Assembly (NCBI GenBank): GCA_027487055.1
Contig: JAIYEJ010000087.1
Span: 1 to 7,601 of the forward strand
Direction of reading: 5' to 3'
Source of the DNA: Methylotenera sp.
Lineage (GTDB): Bacteria; Pseudomonadota; Gammaproteobacteria; Burkholderiales; Methylophilaceae
DNA: 7,601 bases
The notes beneath the pieces were generated by a model. The model was not told where the DNA came from. It saw only the letters and a list, made by a program, of their open reading frames with translations, and made no database searches. The position numbers were made by a program, and so were the translations under genes. Positions 1-6,447 of the stretch are shown here, piece after piece; within the stretch, counting starts at the first letter, position 1; every line of letters starts with the position of its first letter.

Positions 1-1472
1 TATGGTTTAGTTTTACTATGTTTATGTTTGCAGGTGCCCTTGCAATGGGTATCAGGGCTGAGTTATTTCAACCAGGTTTGCAATTTGTGCAGCCAGAGGT
101 GTTTAACCAACTCACTACATTGCATGGTTTAATCATGATTTTCGGTGCGATTATGCCGGCATTTGTGGGTTTTGCTAACTGGCAAATCCCTCTTATGATT
201 GGTGCGCCAGATATGGCTTTTCCAAGATTGAATAACCAAAGCTTTTGGTTGCTCATTCCAGCTGCAATTTTGTTGGTATCTTCATTTTTTGTACCTGGTG
301 GTGCTGCTGCTGGTGGTTGGACAATGTATCCACCACTTTCTGTGCAAGGTGGGATGTCGGTTGATATGACTATTTTTGCGATACACATATTAGGTATCTC
401 TTCAATTGTAGGCTCTATCAATATTATTACTACTATATTAAATATGCGCGCACCAGGCATGACATTAATGAAAATGCCGATGTTTGTGTGGACATGGTTG
501 ATTACGGCTTACTTGTTGATTGCGGCTATGCCAGTTTTAGCAGGCGCGGTAACGATGTTGATTACAGACCGTCACTTTGGTACGCATTTCTTTAATGCTG
601 CAGGTGGTGGAGACCCAGTGTTGTTTCAACACGTTTTCTGGTTCTTTGGTCACCCAGAAGTTTATATTATGATTTTGCCAGCTTTTGGTATTCTCTCTAC
701 AATCATTCCAACATTTGCACGTAAACCATTGTTTGGTTATGCATCAATGGTATATGCAACTGCTGCGATTGCTGTATTGTCATTCGTAGTATGGGCTCAC
801 CACATGTTTACAACTGGTATGCCTGTTGCAGGTCAATTGTTCTTTATGTACAGCACAATGTTAATTTCTGTGCCTACAGGTGTAAAAGTGTTTAACTGGT
901 TAGCTACGATGTGGAAGGGTTCAATGACCTTTGAAACACCAATGCTATTCTCTATCGCAGTTGTATTCTTGTTTACTATTGGTGGTTTCAGTGGTTTAGT
1001 TTGTGCGATTCTGCCTGTAGATATCCAATTGCAAGATACTTACTATGTAGTAGCGCACTTCCACTATGTATTGTTCTCTGGTGCGGCTATGTCAATTATG
1101 GGTGGCGTTTATTACTGGCTACCAAAATGGACAGGTCACATGTACGATGAAACATTGGGTAAATGGCATTTCTGGACGACAACAATTGCCTTTAACGTAA
1201 CTTTCTTCCCGATGCACTTTACGGGTCTAGCAGGTATGCCACGTCGTATTCCAGATTACTCTCAACAGTTTGCTGAGTTTAATATGATTTCATCTCTAGG
1301 CGCGTTTGCTCTAGGTATTAGTCAATTACTGTTCTTGTACGTTGTAATTAAATGTATTAAAGGTGGTAAAAAAGCGACTAACCAAGTTTGGGAAGGTGCG
1401 CATGGTTTAGAGTGGACAGTTGCTTCGCCAGCGCCATTCCATACTTTTGAAACACCACCACAAGTTAAGTAA
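1..1472 (+). CDS. ctaD: Cytochrome c oxidase subunit I (aa3-type, A1), 5' partial
   Basis: Catalytic subunit of the inner-membrane heme-copper oxidase, which reduces O2 to water and pumps protons. The frame is open from the window edge (first full codon at 3, reading WFSFT before the Met at 18), so the true start lies upstream. Roughly 40 residues, including the beginning of helix I, are missing. Counting from the Met at 18, low-spin heme a ligands are His36 (TLHGL) and His349, and the heme a3 ligand is His347 (VVAHFHY). CuB ligands are His212, His261 and His262, with the cross-link Tyr216 in GHPEVY. Glu214 in the same motif and Asp65 (GAPDMAFPRLNN) mark the D channel, and Lys290 (PTGVK) marks the K channel. 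Arg409-Arg410 (GMPRR) would contact heme propionates. One oddity is Gln339 at the usual Mg-ligand His position. It lies 30 bp upstream of ctaE. Identification is very secure. Confidence 0.98.
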   Translation, partial: WFSFTMFMFAGALAMGIRAELFQPGLQFVQPEVFNQLTTLHGLIMIFGAIMPAFVGFANWQIPLMIGAPDMAFPRLNNQSFWLLIPAAILLVSSFFVPGGAAAGGWTMYPPLSVQGGMSVDMTIFAIHILGISSIVGSINIITTILNMRAPGMTLMKMPMFVWTWLITAYLLIAAMPVLAGAVTMLITDRHFGTHFFNAAGGGDPVLFQHVFWFFGHPEVYIMILPAFGILSTIIPTFARKPLFGYASMVYATAAIAVLSFVVWAHHMFTTGMPVAGQLFFMYSTMLISVPTGVKVFNWLATMWKGSMTFETPMLFSIAVVFLFTIGGFSGLVCAILPVDIQLQDTYYVVAHFHYVLFSGAAMSIMGGVYYWLPKWTGHMYDETLGKWHFWTTTIAFNVTFFPMHFTGLAGMPRRIPDYSQQFAEFNMISSLGAFALGISQLLFLYVVIKCIKGGKKATNQVWEGAHGLEWTVASPAPFHTFETPPQVK

Positions 1473-1502
1473 TTGCTAGATAAAAATATTTAGGGAGCAA
1501 AC

Positions 1503-2333
1503 ATGAGTCAAAATACTAAAAATTATTACTTGCCAGAACCATCATTTTGGCCACTTATCTCATCTATTACATTGTTCTTAATGGCAGGCGGTTTCACCAT
1601 GATGATCAATAAAATAGCGATGGGTAAACCAATAATGATTGCTGGATTCATATCATTTGCATATTTGCTATATGGGTGGTTTGGTGAGGTCATTGGTGAA
1701 AGTGTAAGTAAGCTATATAACAAACAAGTTGATATGTCATTCCGCTGGGGTATGGGTTGGTTCATATTCTCAGAAGTGATGTTCTTTTTTGGGTTCTTTG
1801 GTGCATTGTTTTATGCACGCAATATATCAATTGAATGGATTGCTGATGCCAAACTTTTATGGCCAGACTATGTAGCTACCTGGCCTACAGCAGGCCCAGC
1901 AGCAAAAGAAGCGCTTAAAGTAATTCCTGCCTGGGGTTTGCCAGCAATTAATACCTTAATTTTGTTACTTTCTGGTGGCACATTAACTTGGGCACACTGG
2001 GGCATGATGAAAAACAATCGTAAGCAAATTATTATTGGTTTGTTAATGACGATTGCCTTAGGTGTATTGTTCTTGTTTTTACAAGCGCATGAGTACGCAG
2101 AGGCAGCCTTCACGATTAAATCTGGTATTTACGGAGCAACCTTCTACATGTTAACTGGTTTCCACGGTTTGCATGTAACGATGGGTACTTTGATGTTAAT
2201 TATTATTTTACTACGTGTATTAAAAGGTCACTTTGATTCTCACGACCATTTCGGTTTTGAGGCTGTTGCTTGGTATTGGCACTTTGTGGACGTGGTTTGG
2301 TTGTTCCTGTTTATATTTGTATATTGGTTGTAA
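1503..2333 (+). CDS. ctaE: Cytochrome c oxidase subunit III
   Basis: Integral-membrane subunit III (276 aa, about seven helices), which binds subunit I and stabilises proton uptake and turnover; it has no redox cofactor. Family marks are the N-terminal LPEPSFWP, the conserved Glu91 in FSEVMFFFGFFGALFYAR, the HEY segment near 196-198, LTGFHGLHV (His221, His224), and the C-terminal AWYWHFVDVVWLFLF (His260, Asp263, Trp266). The insert between helices III and IV (about residues 111-145) is typical of the proteobacterial form. The start is supported by AGGGAG at 1492-1497, five bases before the ATG. It sits 30 bp after ctaD, so the two are probably co-transcribed, and a strong terminator follows its stop. 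In many Betaproteobacteria ctaG lies between ctaD and ctaE; here it does not. Confidence 0.97.
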   Translation: MSQNTKNYYLPEPSFWPLISSITLFLMAGGFTMMINKIAMGKPIMIAGFISFAYLLYGWFGEVIGESVSKLYNKQVDMSFRWGMGWFIFSEVMFFFGFFGALFYARNISIEWIADAKLLWPDYVATWPTAGPAAKEALKVIPAWGLPAINTLILLLSGGTLTWAHWGMMKNNRKQIIIGLLMTIALGVLFLFLQAHEYAEAAFTIKSGIYGATFYMLTGFHGLHVTMGTLMLIIILLRVLKGHFDSHDHFGFEAVAWYWHFVDVVWLFLFIFVYWL

Positions 2334-2361
2334 CTATAGACTAGTCTCAAATTAGTTTTAC

Positions 2362-2398
2362 CAAACGCCGCAGGGTTTACCTTGTGGCGTTTGTTTTT
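2362..2398 (+). terminator. Rho-independent terminator after ctaE
   Basis: A 14-bp hairpin with arms 2362-2375 and 2380-2393 (two G-T wobbles, otherwise fully paired) and a TTTA loop. It is followed at once by TTTTT at 2394-2398. It starts 28 bases after the ctaE stop and is the clearest intrinsic terminator in the window. It should end most transcripts of the structural-subunit genes before the assembly genes. Confidence 0.88.
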
Positions 2399-2428
2399 GT
2401 GTTAGCACATCCGAATTATTTTTAATTA

Positions 2429-2440
2429 TTGTGGTCACAA
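2429..2440. promoter_or_regulatory. Candidate operator: 12-bp dyad TTGTG-GT-CACAA
   Basis: A perfect 5-bp inverted repeat around a 2-bp centre, lying between the ctaE terminator and the ribosome binding site (AGGAG, 2447-2451) of the DUF2244 gene. The half-sites resemble those of dimeric regulators but do not match the CRP or FNR spacing. No convincing -35/-10 pair was found beside it, so the regulatory role is only a guess from its position and symmetry. Confidence 0.25.
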
Positions 2441-2456
2441 CTATATAGGAGATGTG

Positions 2457-2927
2457 ATGCTAATACTCAATTTAGATAATACTTTTACTGTAACTTTTAG
2501 ACCAAATAGCTCACTTACTGCTAATAGTAAATTAAAGGTAATTTTAATGTTAAGTATTATCCCAATTTTAATTGGGATAGGATTTAGCATGATTGGCGTA
2601 TGGTTAGTAATGCCATTTGTTGGACTAGAGCTCGCGGCATTGGCATATGCTTTTTACTACATTAATTCGCATGAGAATGACTATGAGAGTATTACTATCG
2701 ATGACGAAAAGCTAGAAATTAGAACCTGCTATTGCGGCGAGGTGAAGGTCAAGGTATTAAATCCTTATTGGACTAAGCTAGTTCAGCGTGACTTAGCGAA
2801 TGGCGAGTTGGAGTTAGGCTTGATTTCACACGGGAAAGAAATATTGGTTGGAAAGTATTTAACAAGAGAACAGCGTGAAACCATAGCAGAACAACTAAAG
2901 AAACGAATACCTTGCTTTAGAGTTTAA
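2457..2927 (+). CDS. DUF2244 family membrane protein
   Basis: A 156-residue protein of the DUF2244 family, found near cytochrome oxidase genes in many Proteobacteria; its biochemical function is not known. The N-terminal FRPNSSL (about 14-20) matches the family's opening motif. Two adjacent hydrophobic helices follow (about 27-49 and 50-69), with MPFVGLEL between them. A soluble domain carries NPYW (102-105) and ends in the family's GKYLTREQRETIAEQL helix. I chose the ATG at 2457 because AGGAG (2447-2451) lies five bases ahead; a GTG at 2454 would leave only two. A CYC pair (Cys91, Cys93) sits in the soluble part. It is the first gene after the terminator behind ctaE, so it probably has its own promoter or depends on read-through. 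Family call is secure; role is unknown. Confidence 0.9.
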   Translation: MLILNLDNTFTVTFRPNSSLTANSKLKVILMLSIIPILIGIGFSMIGVWLVMPFVGLELAALAYAFYYINSHENDYESITIDDEKLEIRTCYCGEVKVKVLNPYWTKLVQRDLANGELELGLISHGKEILVGKYLTREQRETIAEQLKKRIPCFRV

Positions 2928-2955
2928 TTTATATGAATGTTTAGATATTCGTTTT

Positions 2956-2977
2956 AATAATCTTAAAAAAGATTATT
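2956..2977. other. AT-rich perfect hairpin between DUF2244 gene and small ORF
   Basis: Inverted repeat AATAATCTT / AAGATTATT, nine perfect pairs around an AAAA loop, 28 bases after the DUF2244 stop. Only one pair is G-C and no T-run follows on either strand, so it is a poor intrinsic terminator. It may act as an mRNA processing or stability element, or simply reflect AT-rich DNA. Confidence 0.35.
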
Positions 2978-3016
2978 TGCAATCAGGTAAGTTTAATTTT
3001 AAGAAAGACAAGTTTT

Positions 3017-3118
3017 ATGAATGAAAATAAAGATAAACAACGTAAGAAAAACTTATTAGTAGGTTGGTCAATTGGCATATTTGCATTGGCATTGTATGTG
3101 TTCACAATTTTTTTCTAA
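3017..3118 (+). CDS. Small single-helix protein, probable cytochrome oxidase small assembly protein
   Basis: A 33-residue ORF. The first 12 residues are very polar and basic (MNENKDKQRKKN). They are followed by one hydrophobic helix (about 13-33) ending in IFF at the stop, which predicts a cytoplasmic N-terminus and a single inner-membrane span. Similar tiny proteins sit directly upstream of ctaG in Betaproteobacteria and are annotated as cytochrome oxidase small assembly proteins; I match by size, layout and location, not by a sequence search. The stop is 23 bases before ctaG, so the two are probably co-transcribed. The ribosome binding site is weak (AAGAAAG at 3001-3007). The role, perhaps helping CtaG or subunit I insertion, is inferred. 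Confidence 0.7.
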   Translation: MNENKDKQRKKNLLVGWSIGIFALALYVFTIFF

Positions 3119-3141
3119 TTTAAAAAACAGGCTAAGCGTTA

Positions 3142-3759
3142 ATGGAATCAGGTAATGACAGTTTAGTGAACGACAAATCTAAGCTAAATAAGAATTTAGC
3201 ATTAAAGCTTTGTCTATTTGTATTAGCTGGGCTGATTTTTGGCTTTGCTCTTGCACCCCTTTATGATGTGTTGTGTAAAGAGTTTGGCTTAAACGGTAAG
3301 GCTGACAATAGCGCAACTGCATTTGATCAATCGCAAAAAATTGATAAGAGCCGTTACGTTACTGTGATATTTACAGGGAATACGATGCCGGGTTTAGGTT
3401 GGAGCTTTCATCCTAAGCAAACAAGTATGCGCGTACATCCTGGCGAAATTACTATGACTAGTTACACTGCTAAAAACAATGCTGCTGAAAGCGAGTTGGG
3501 TGTTGCGGTTCCAAGTGTAACGCCAGAATTGGCATCAATGTATTTTAAAAAAATTGAATGTTTTTGCTTTAAGCAACAGACGCTGAAATCCGGCGAGAGT
3601 AAAGAAATGCCTGTGATGTTTTACGTTAAGCCAGATTTGCCTGCGGATGTAAATACGGTAACTTTAAATTATGCTTTTTACAATGGTTCGCAAAGTATAA
3701 ATGCTGCTGCATTAAAGCAAGTTGGGATAGATCAGGAGTCTTCTAAACACTTAAATTAA
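3142..3759 (+). CDS. ctaG: Cytochrome c oxidase assembly protein CtaG (Cox11 family), CuB copper chaperone
   Basis: A 205-residue Cox11-type protein with one N-terminal membrane anchor (about 20-40) and a periplasmic immunoglobulin-like domain. It delivers Cu(I) to the CuB site of subunit I. Diagnostic features are APLYDVLC with conserved Cys45, the VPSVTPELASMYFKKIECFCF block with copper-binding Cys140 and Cys142, and the following LKSGESKEMPVMFYV strand typical of the family. Length is normal. The start ATG has only a weak AGG upstream (3129-3131), but the N-terminus fits the family (short polar cytoplasmic tail before the helix). It follows the small ORF by 23 bases and converges with the minus-strand DUF2909 gene. 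This is the Cox11-type CtaG, not the unrelated Bacillus protein of the same name. Confidence 0.96.
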   Translation: MESGNDSLVNDKSKLNKNLALKLCLFVLAGLIFGFALAPLYDVLCKEFGLNGKADNSATAFDQSQKIDKSRYVTVIFTGNTMPGLGWSFHPKQTSMRVHPGEITMTSYTAKNNAAESELGVAVPSVTPELASMYFKKIECFCFKQQTLKSGESKEMPVMFYVKPDLPADVNTVTLNYAFYNGSQSINAAALKQVGIDQESSKHLN

Positions 3760-3784
3760 ATGCTATTAGCATGAATATGAGTAT

Positions 3785-3994
3785 TTAAAACGGTCTTGGA
3801 TTTGGAACGCCAACAACGCCAAAATAAAACCCAATCATCAACAATATAAATAATGTTAACGATATTGAAATGCGCCATGTCAAAGCTTTAACCGTGCGAT
3901 TGCTTTTATCGCCTTTTAACAAGTAAAACAAAGCAGAAAAAAGGCTAGCAAAAATAGCGAGCAACATGAGGATAATGATAATTTTTAGAAGCAT
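3785..3994 (-). CDS. DUF2909 family twin-transmembrane protein
   Basis: A 69-residue protein with two hydrophobic helices (about 2-26 and 43-66) joined by a basic loop (KGDKSNRTVKALTWR). The pattern of a short first helix ending in SALFYLL, a charged RTVKALTWRIS turn and a second helix ending in GFYFGVV fits the DUF2909 family, found beside SURF1 in many Betaproteobacteria. Function is unknown; location suggests a role in oxidase biogenesis. It is the only protein gene in the window on the minus strand, lying between ctaG (convergent) and SURF1 (divergent). The start has no clear ribosome binding site, but an upstream promoter candidate fits this orientation (4028-4056). Only 25 bases separate its stop from that of ctaG. 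Confidence 0.85.
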   Translation of the reverse strand: MLLKIIIILMLLAIFASLFSALFYLLKGDKSNRTVKALTWRISISLTLFILLMIGFYFGVVGVPNPRPF

Positions 3995-4027
3995 AGCAAT
4001 TAGGACATAGAGAAATATATTTAATTC

Positions 4028-4056
4028 ATTATGGGGCTAATTACAATTCATTGCAA
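4028..4056 (-). promoter_or_regulatory. Candidate sigma70-type promoter for the DUF2909 gene
   Basis: Read on the minus strand, TTGCAA (4051-4056) and CATAAT (4028-4033) are separated by exactly 17 bp, matching the -35 at 4/6 and the -10 at 5/6. Transcription would start near 4021 and give a leader of about 27 bases before the ATG ending at 3994. In AT-rich DNA such matches arise by chance, so support is moderate to low. Confidence 0.4.
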
Positions 4057-4071
4057 ACGAGAGTTACAACT

Positions 4072-4818
4072 TTGAAGTATTCTTTTCAACCAAAACTATG
4101 GATGACAATTGCAACGATATTGGTAATGGCGCTGTGTATTAAAGCGGGTTTATGGCAATACAATAAAGCGGAATCTAAAAAGGCTCTGCAAACACAATTA
4201 AACGCACGATTGAATGAGTCAGCTATTTCGCTCAATGATCATGTTTTAGATTTCAACAATGATGATATTGAATCATTGCGTTTTAAGCGTGTGAAAGTGA
4301 GCGGCACATATAACACGCGATACCAAGTTTTGCTAGATAATCAGGTTGATAATACCGTAGTTGGCTATCATGTAATTACGCCAATGCAAATAGAAAGTAC
4401 TAAAAAATATGTTTTAGTAAATAGAGGTTGGATAGCAGGAAACCCAAACAGGACATTACCTAAGATTGATACTCCCGTGAGTATTCAAGCTATTGAAGGA
4501 GATATAGCATTGCCATCTTCAAGGTTTTTTACGCTAGAGGATTCTGCATCAAAAGATGAAAAGCGCATGATAGAGGATAACCCAATTTGGCAACATATGG
4601 ATATGCAACTTTATGCCAAATCTGTACCTTTTGCGATACAGCCTTTCATTGTGCGTTTAGATAGTAAATGTAATGCTGGGGGTGGTTTTAAAAGAAATTG
4701 GCCAATACCTGCTGAAAGAGTTTCGATGCATTTAGGTTATGCATACCAGTGGTTTGGGTTTGCATTTACTTTGCTAGTAATTTTTATCGTATTAAATGTT
4801 AAAAAAGTGGAGCGTTAG
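4072..4818 (+). CDS. SURF1 family cytochrome oxidase assembly protein
   Basis: SURF1-type protein (248 aa from this start) with one membrane helix at each end (about 11-27 and 224-242) and a periplasmic domain between; members help insert heme A into subunit I. Family marks are FQPKLW followed by the first helix and GLWQYNKAESK, the LLDNQ strand (87-91), VLVNRGW (114-120), PIWQHMD, QPFIVRLD, and the closing HLGYAYQWFGFA with His220, a position implicated in heme binding in this family. I chose the TTG at 4072, which gives the usual short N-terminus (MKYSFQP) and has GAGAG at 4059-4063. A TTG at 4051 in the same frame would add seven residues but has no ribosome binding site, and there is no in-frame ATG upstream. 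The next gene begins six bases after the stop, so translation is probably coupled. Confidence 0.93.
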   Translation: MKYSFQPKLWMTIATILVMALCIKAGLWQYNKAESKKALQTQLNARLNESAISLNDHVLDFNNDDIESLRFKRVKVSGTYNTRYQVLLDNQVDNTVVGYHVITPMQIESTKKYVLVNRGWIAGNPNRTLPKIDTPVSIQAIEGDIALPSSRFFTLEDSASKDEKRMIEDNPIWQHMDMQLYAKSVPFAIQPFIVRLDSKCNAGGGFKRNWPIPAERVSMHLGYAYQWFGFAFTLLVIFIVLNVKKVER

Positions 4819-4824
4819 AGAAAT

Positions 4825-5427
4825 ATGTCTGAAGTAAGTATGACGGAAAGTTTGCAAAAAAAAGGCGGTAGAAAAATACTCTTAATGTTGGGTGTGATAT
4901 TTATATTGCCTTTTACAATAGCAGCTACATTGCATTTATTGAACTTAAAGCCATCCGGGCACAGTTACGGGAATTTAGTGCAGCCGCCTAAACCATTAAA
5001 TTTCACGATTATACAAGATGCGCAAGGCAGGGAAATCAAACCAGATCAATGGTTAAAAAAATGGAGTGTCGTTACGCTGGACTCAACCGATTGTGCAGAA
5101 CCTTGCCAAGCTGATATGCATTTACTCAAGCAAATCAATACATCTTTGAACAAAGATGCCCATCGTTTGCAACGAGTAATTATTATGCCAACTGAGCCAA
5201 ATGCAGATGTGATAAGTCAATTACATAAGAGATATCCAGAACTCGTAATTCTAGCAGGCACAAGTCCAGAAATAGTTAAATTTTCTAGTCAGTTCAATGT
5301 TGTTGATGGGCATATTTTTCTGATAGATCCTTTAGGTAACTTAATGATGAGCTACCCTAAAAATGCTGAACCAAAAGGTGTGCGTAAAGATTTGATGCGC
5401 CTATTAAAAAATTCTTGGGCTGGTTAA
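4825..5427 (+). CDS. Sco-like membrane-anchored thioredoxin-fold protein of the oxidase cluster
   Basis: A 200-residue protein with a short cytoplasmic N-terminus, one membrane helix (about 17-40) and a periplasmic domain resembling a divergent Sco/thioredoxin fold. The strand VVTLDSTDC is followed by CAEPC, a CxxxC motif (Cys90, Cys94) in the place of the Sco copper site. The later FNVVDGHIFLIDPLGNL resembles the Sco VDHxxxxYLIDPxG region, with His163 next to the strand rather than a few residues ahead as in classical Sco. It starts six bases after SURF1 and ends shortly before ctaA, so it belongs to the heme A/assembly operon. A role in CuA copper delivery or thiol reduction for subunit II is inferred. 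Homologues at this locus are often labelled hypothetical or, wrongly, as an oxidase subunit. The real-gene call is secure; function is moderate. Confidence 0.82.
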   Translation: MSEVSMTESLQKKGGRKILLMLGVIFILPFTIAATLHLLNLKPSGHSYGNLVQPPKPLNFTIIQDAQGREIKPDQWLKKWSVVTLDSTDCAEPCQADMHLLKQINTSLNKDAHRLQRVIIMPTEPNADVISQLHKRYPELVILAGTSPEIVKFSSQFNVVDGHIFLIDPLGNLMMSYPKNAEPKGVRKDLMRLLKNSWAG

Positions 5428-5442
5428 GAAAGATTGAGAAAA

Positions 5443-6429
5443 ATGCGATTGTTTAATAAATTAGTTTTATTTTCTACAGTTTTAACGTTGTGTGTGGTTG
5501 TATTGGGCGCTTATGTGCGTTTGTCTGATGCTGGTCTAGGTTGTCCAGATTGGCCAGGTTGTTATGGGACATTAACGGTTCCACAAAGCGAGGCAGCATT
5601 ACAGCATGCGCAAACAGTTTATCCTGAATCGCCTGTAGAAAATGCCAAAGCATGGAAAGAGATGATACATCGCTATTTTGCAGGTGGCTTAGGTTTGTTT
5701 GTATTGGCGATATTTATTACTGCTTGGCGGTTAAGCAAAGAAATTAAAGTTTCGGTATGGTTGCCAACTTTCTTGCTAGGTTTAATCATTTTTCAGGCAG
5801 CCCTAGGGATGTGGACAGTTACGATGTTGCTAAAGCCTGCGATCGTGACTGCGCATTTGCTTGGTGGCATGTCTACTTTAGCGATACTCACTTGGATTTC
5901 GCATCGTCAAATTGGTGTAGTTTCAACAGGGTTTGAACATGCAGCTAATTTGCGCTTGTGGATGCGTGGTTCGCTCGTAGTTTTATTTATGCAGATTTTT
6001 CTAGGTGGCTGGACCAGTACAAACTATGCTGCATTAGCTTGTACTGATTTTCCAACATGCCATGGCGCATGGATACCAGATATGGATTTTTCTAATGCAT
6101 TTCATTTGATTCGAGAATTAGGTGTTGATGCAACTGGCAAAACACTTGATTTGGCGGCTTATACAGCCATTCAATGGACGCATCGTATAGGTGCGCTTAT
6201 CACTTTTATATATATAGGTTTACTTGGTTTATGGTTATTAAAAGCCCCGCAAATTAAAAAACTTGGATTAATCATGCTTGGTTTGCTTGTGCTTCAGATT
6301 GTTTTAGGCGTTGCTAATTTGTTGCTACATCTTCCACTTGTGCTAGCAGTAGGGCATAATATGGTCGCTGCGTTGCTATTAATTACTGTCGTTGTACTAA
6401 ACTCAAAAATAACACCAAAAAACTACTGA
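5443..6429 (+). CDS. ctaA: Heme A synthase (CtaA/COX15 family)
   Basis: Eight-helix inner-membrane enzyme (328 aa) that oxidises the C8 methyl of heme O to a formyl group, making heme A. Heme-ligand histidines stand at the expected helices: His76 (EMIHRYFAG), His138 (TAHLLGG), His247 (QWTHRIGA) and His305 (VGHNM). Two periplasmic-loop cysteine pairs are present: Cys34/Cys40 in GLGCPDWPGCYG and Cys200/Cys206 in LACTDFPTCHG. The opening helix followed by GAYVRLSDAGLGCPDWPGC is characteristic of the proteobacterial COX15 type. I chose the ATG at 5443; a TTG at 5434 would add three residues with no better ribosome binding site. It follows the Sco-like gene by 15 bases and precedes ctaB, its pathway partner. 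Confidence 0.96.
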   Translation: MRLFNKLVLFSTVLTLCVVVLGAYVRLSDAGLGCPDWPGCYGTLTVPQSEAALQHAQTVYPESPVENAKAWKEMIHRYFAGGLGLFVLAIFITAWRLSKEIKVSVWLPTFLLGLIIFQAALGMWTVTMLLKPAIVTAHLLGGMSTLAILTWISHRQIGVVSTGFEHAANLRLWMRGSLVVLFMQIFLGGWTSTNYAALACTDFPTCHGAWIPDMDFSNAFHLIRELGVDATGKTLDLAAYTAIQWTHRIGALITFIYIGLLGLWLLKAPQIKKLGLIMLGLLVLQIVLGVANLLLHLPLVLAVGHNMVAALLLITVVVLNSKITPKNY

Positions 6430-6447
6430 GTTTTACAACTTAAGTTA

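Noticed and set aside
68..460. 130-residue open frame on the minus strand inside ctaD
   Set aside because: It lies wholly within ctaD, has no family resemblance and no ribosome binding site; it is a shadow of the coding strand's composition.
1526..2113. Two minus-strand frames inside ctaE (1526-1765, 1868-2113)
   Set aside because: Both are antisense to a secure, conserved gene and show no recognisable protein features.
2442..2447. TATATA as a -10 element for the DUF2244 gene
   Set aside because: It abuts the ribosome binding site, so the transcript would start at or after the start codon, and no -35 lies 17 bp upstream.
3760..3772. ATGCT-ATT-AGCAT dyad between the convergent ctaG and DUF2909 stops as a terminator
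   Set aside because: The stem is only 5 bp with no T-run on either strand, too weak for an intrinsic terminator.
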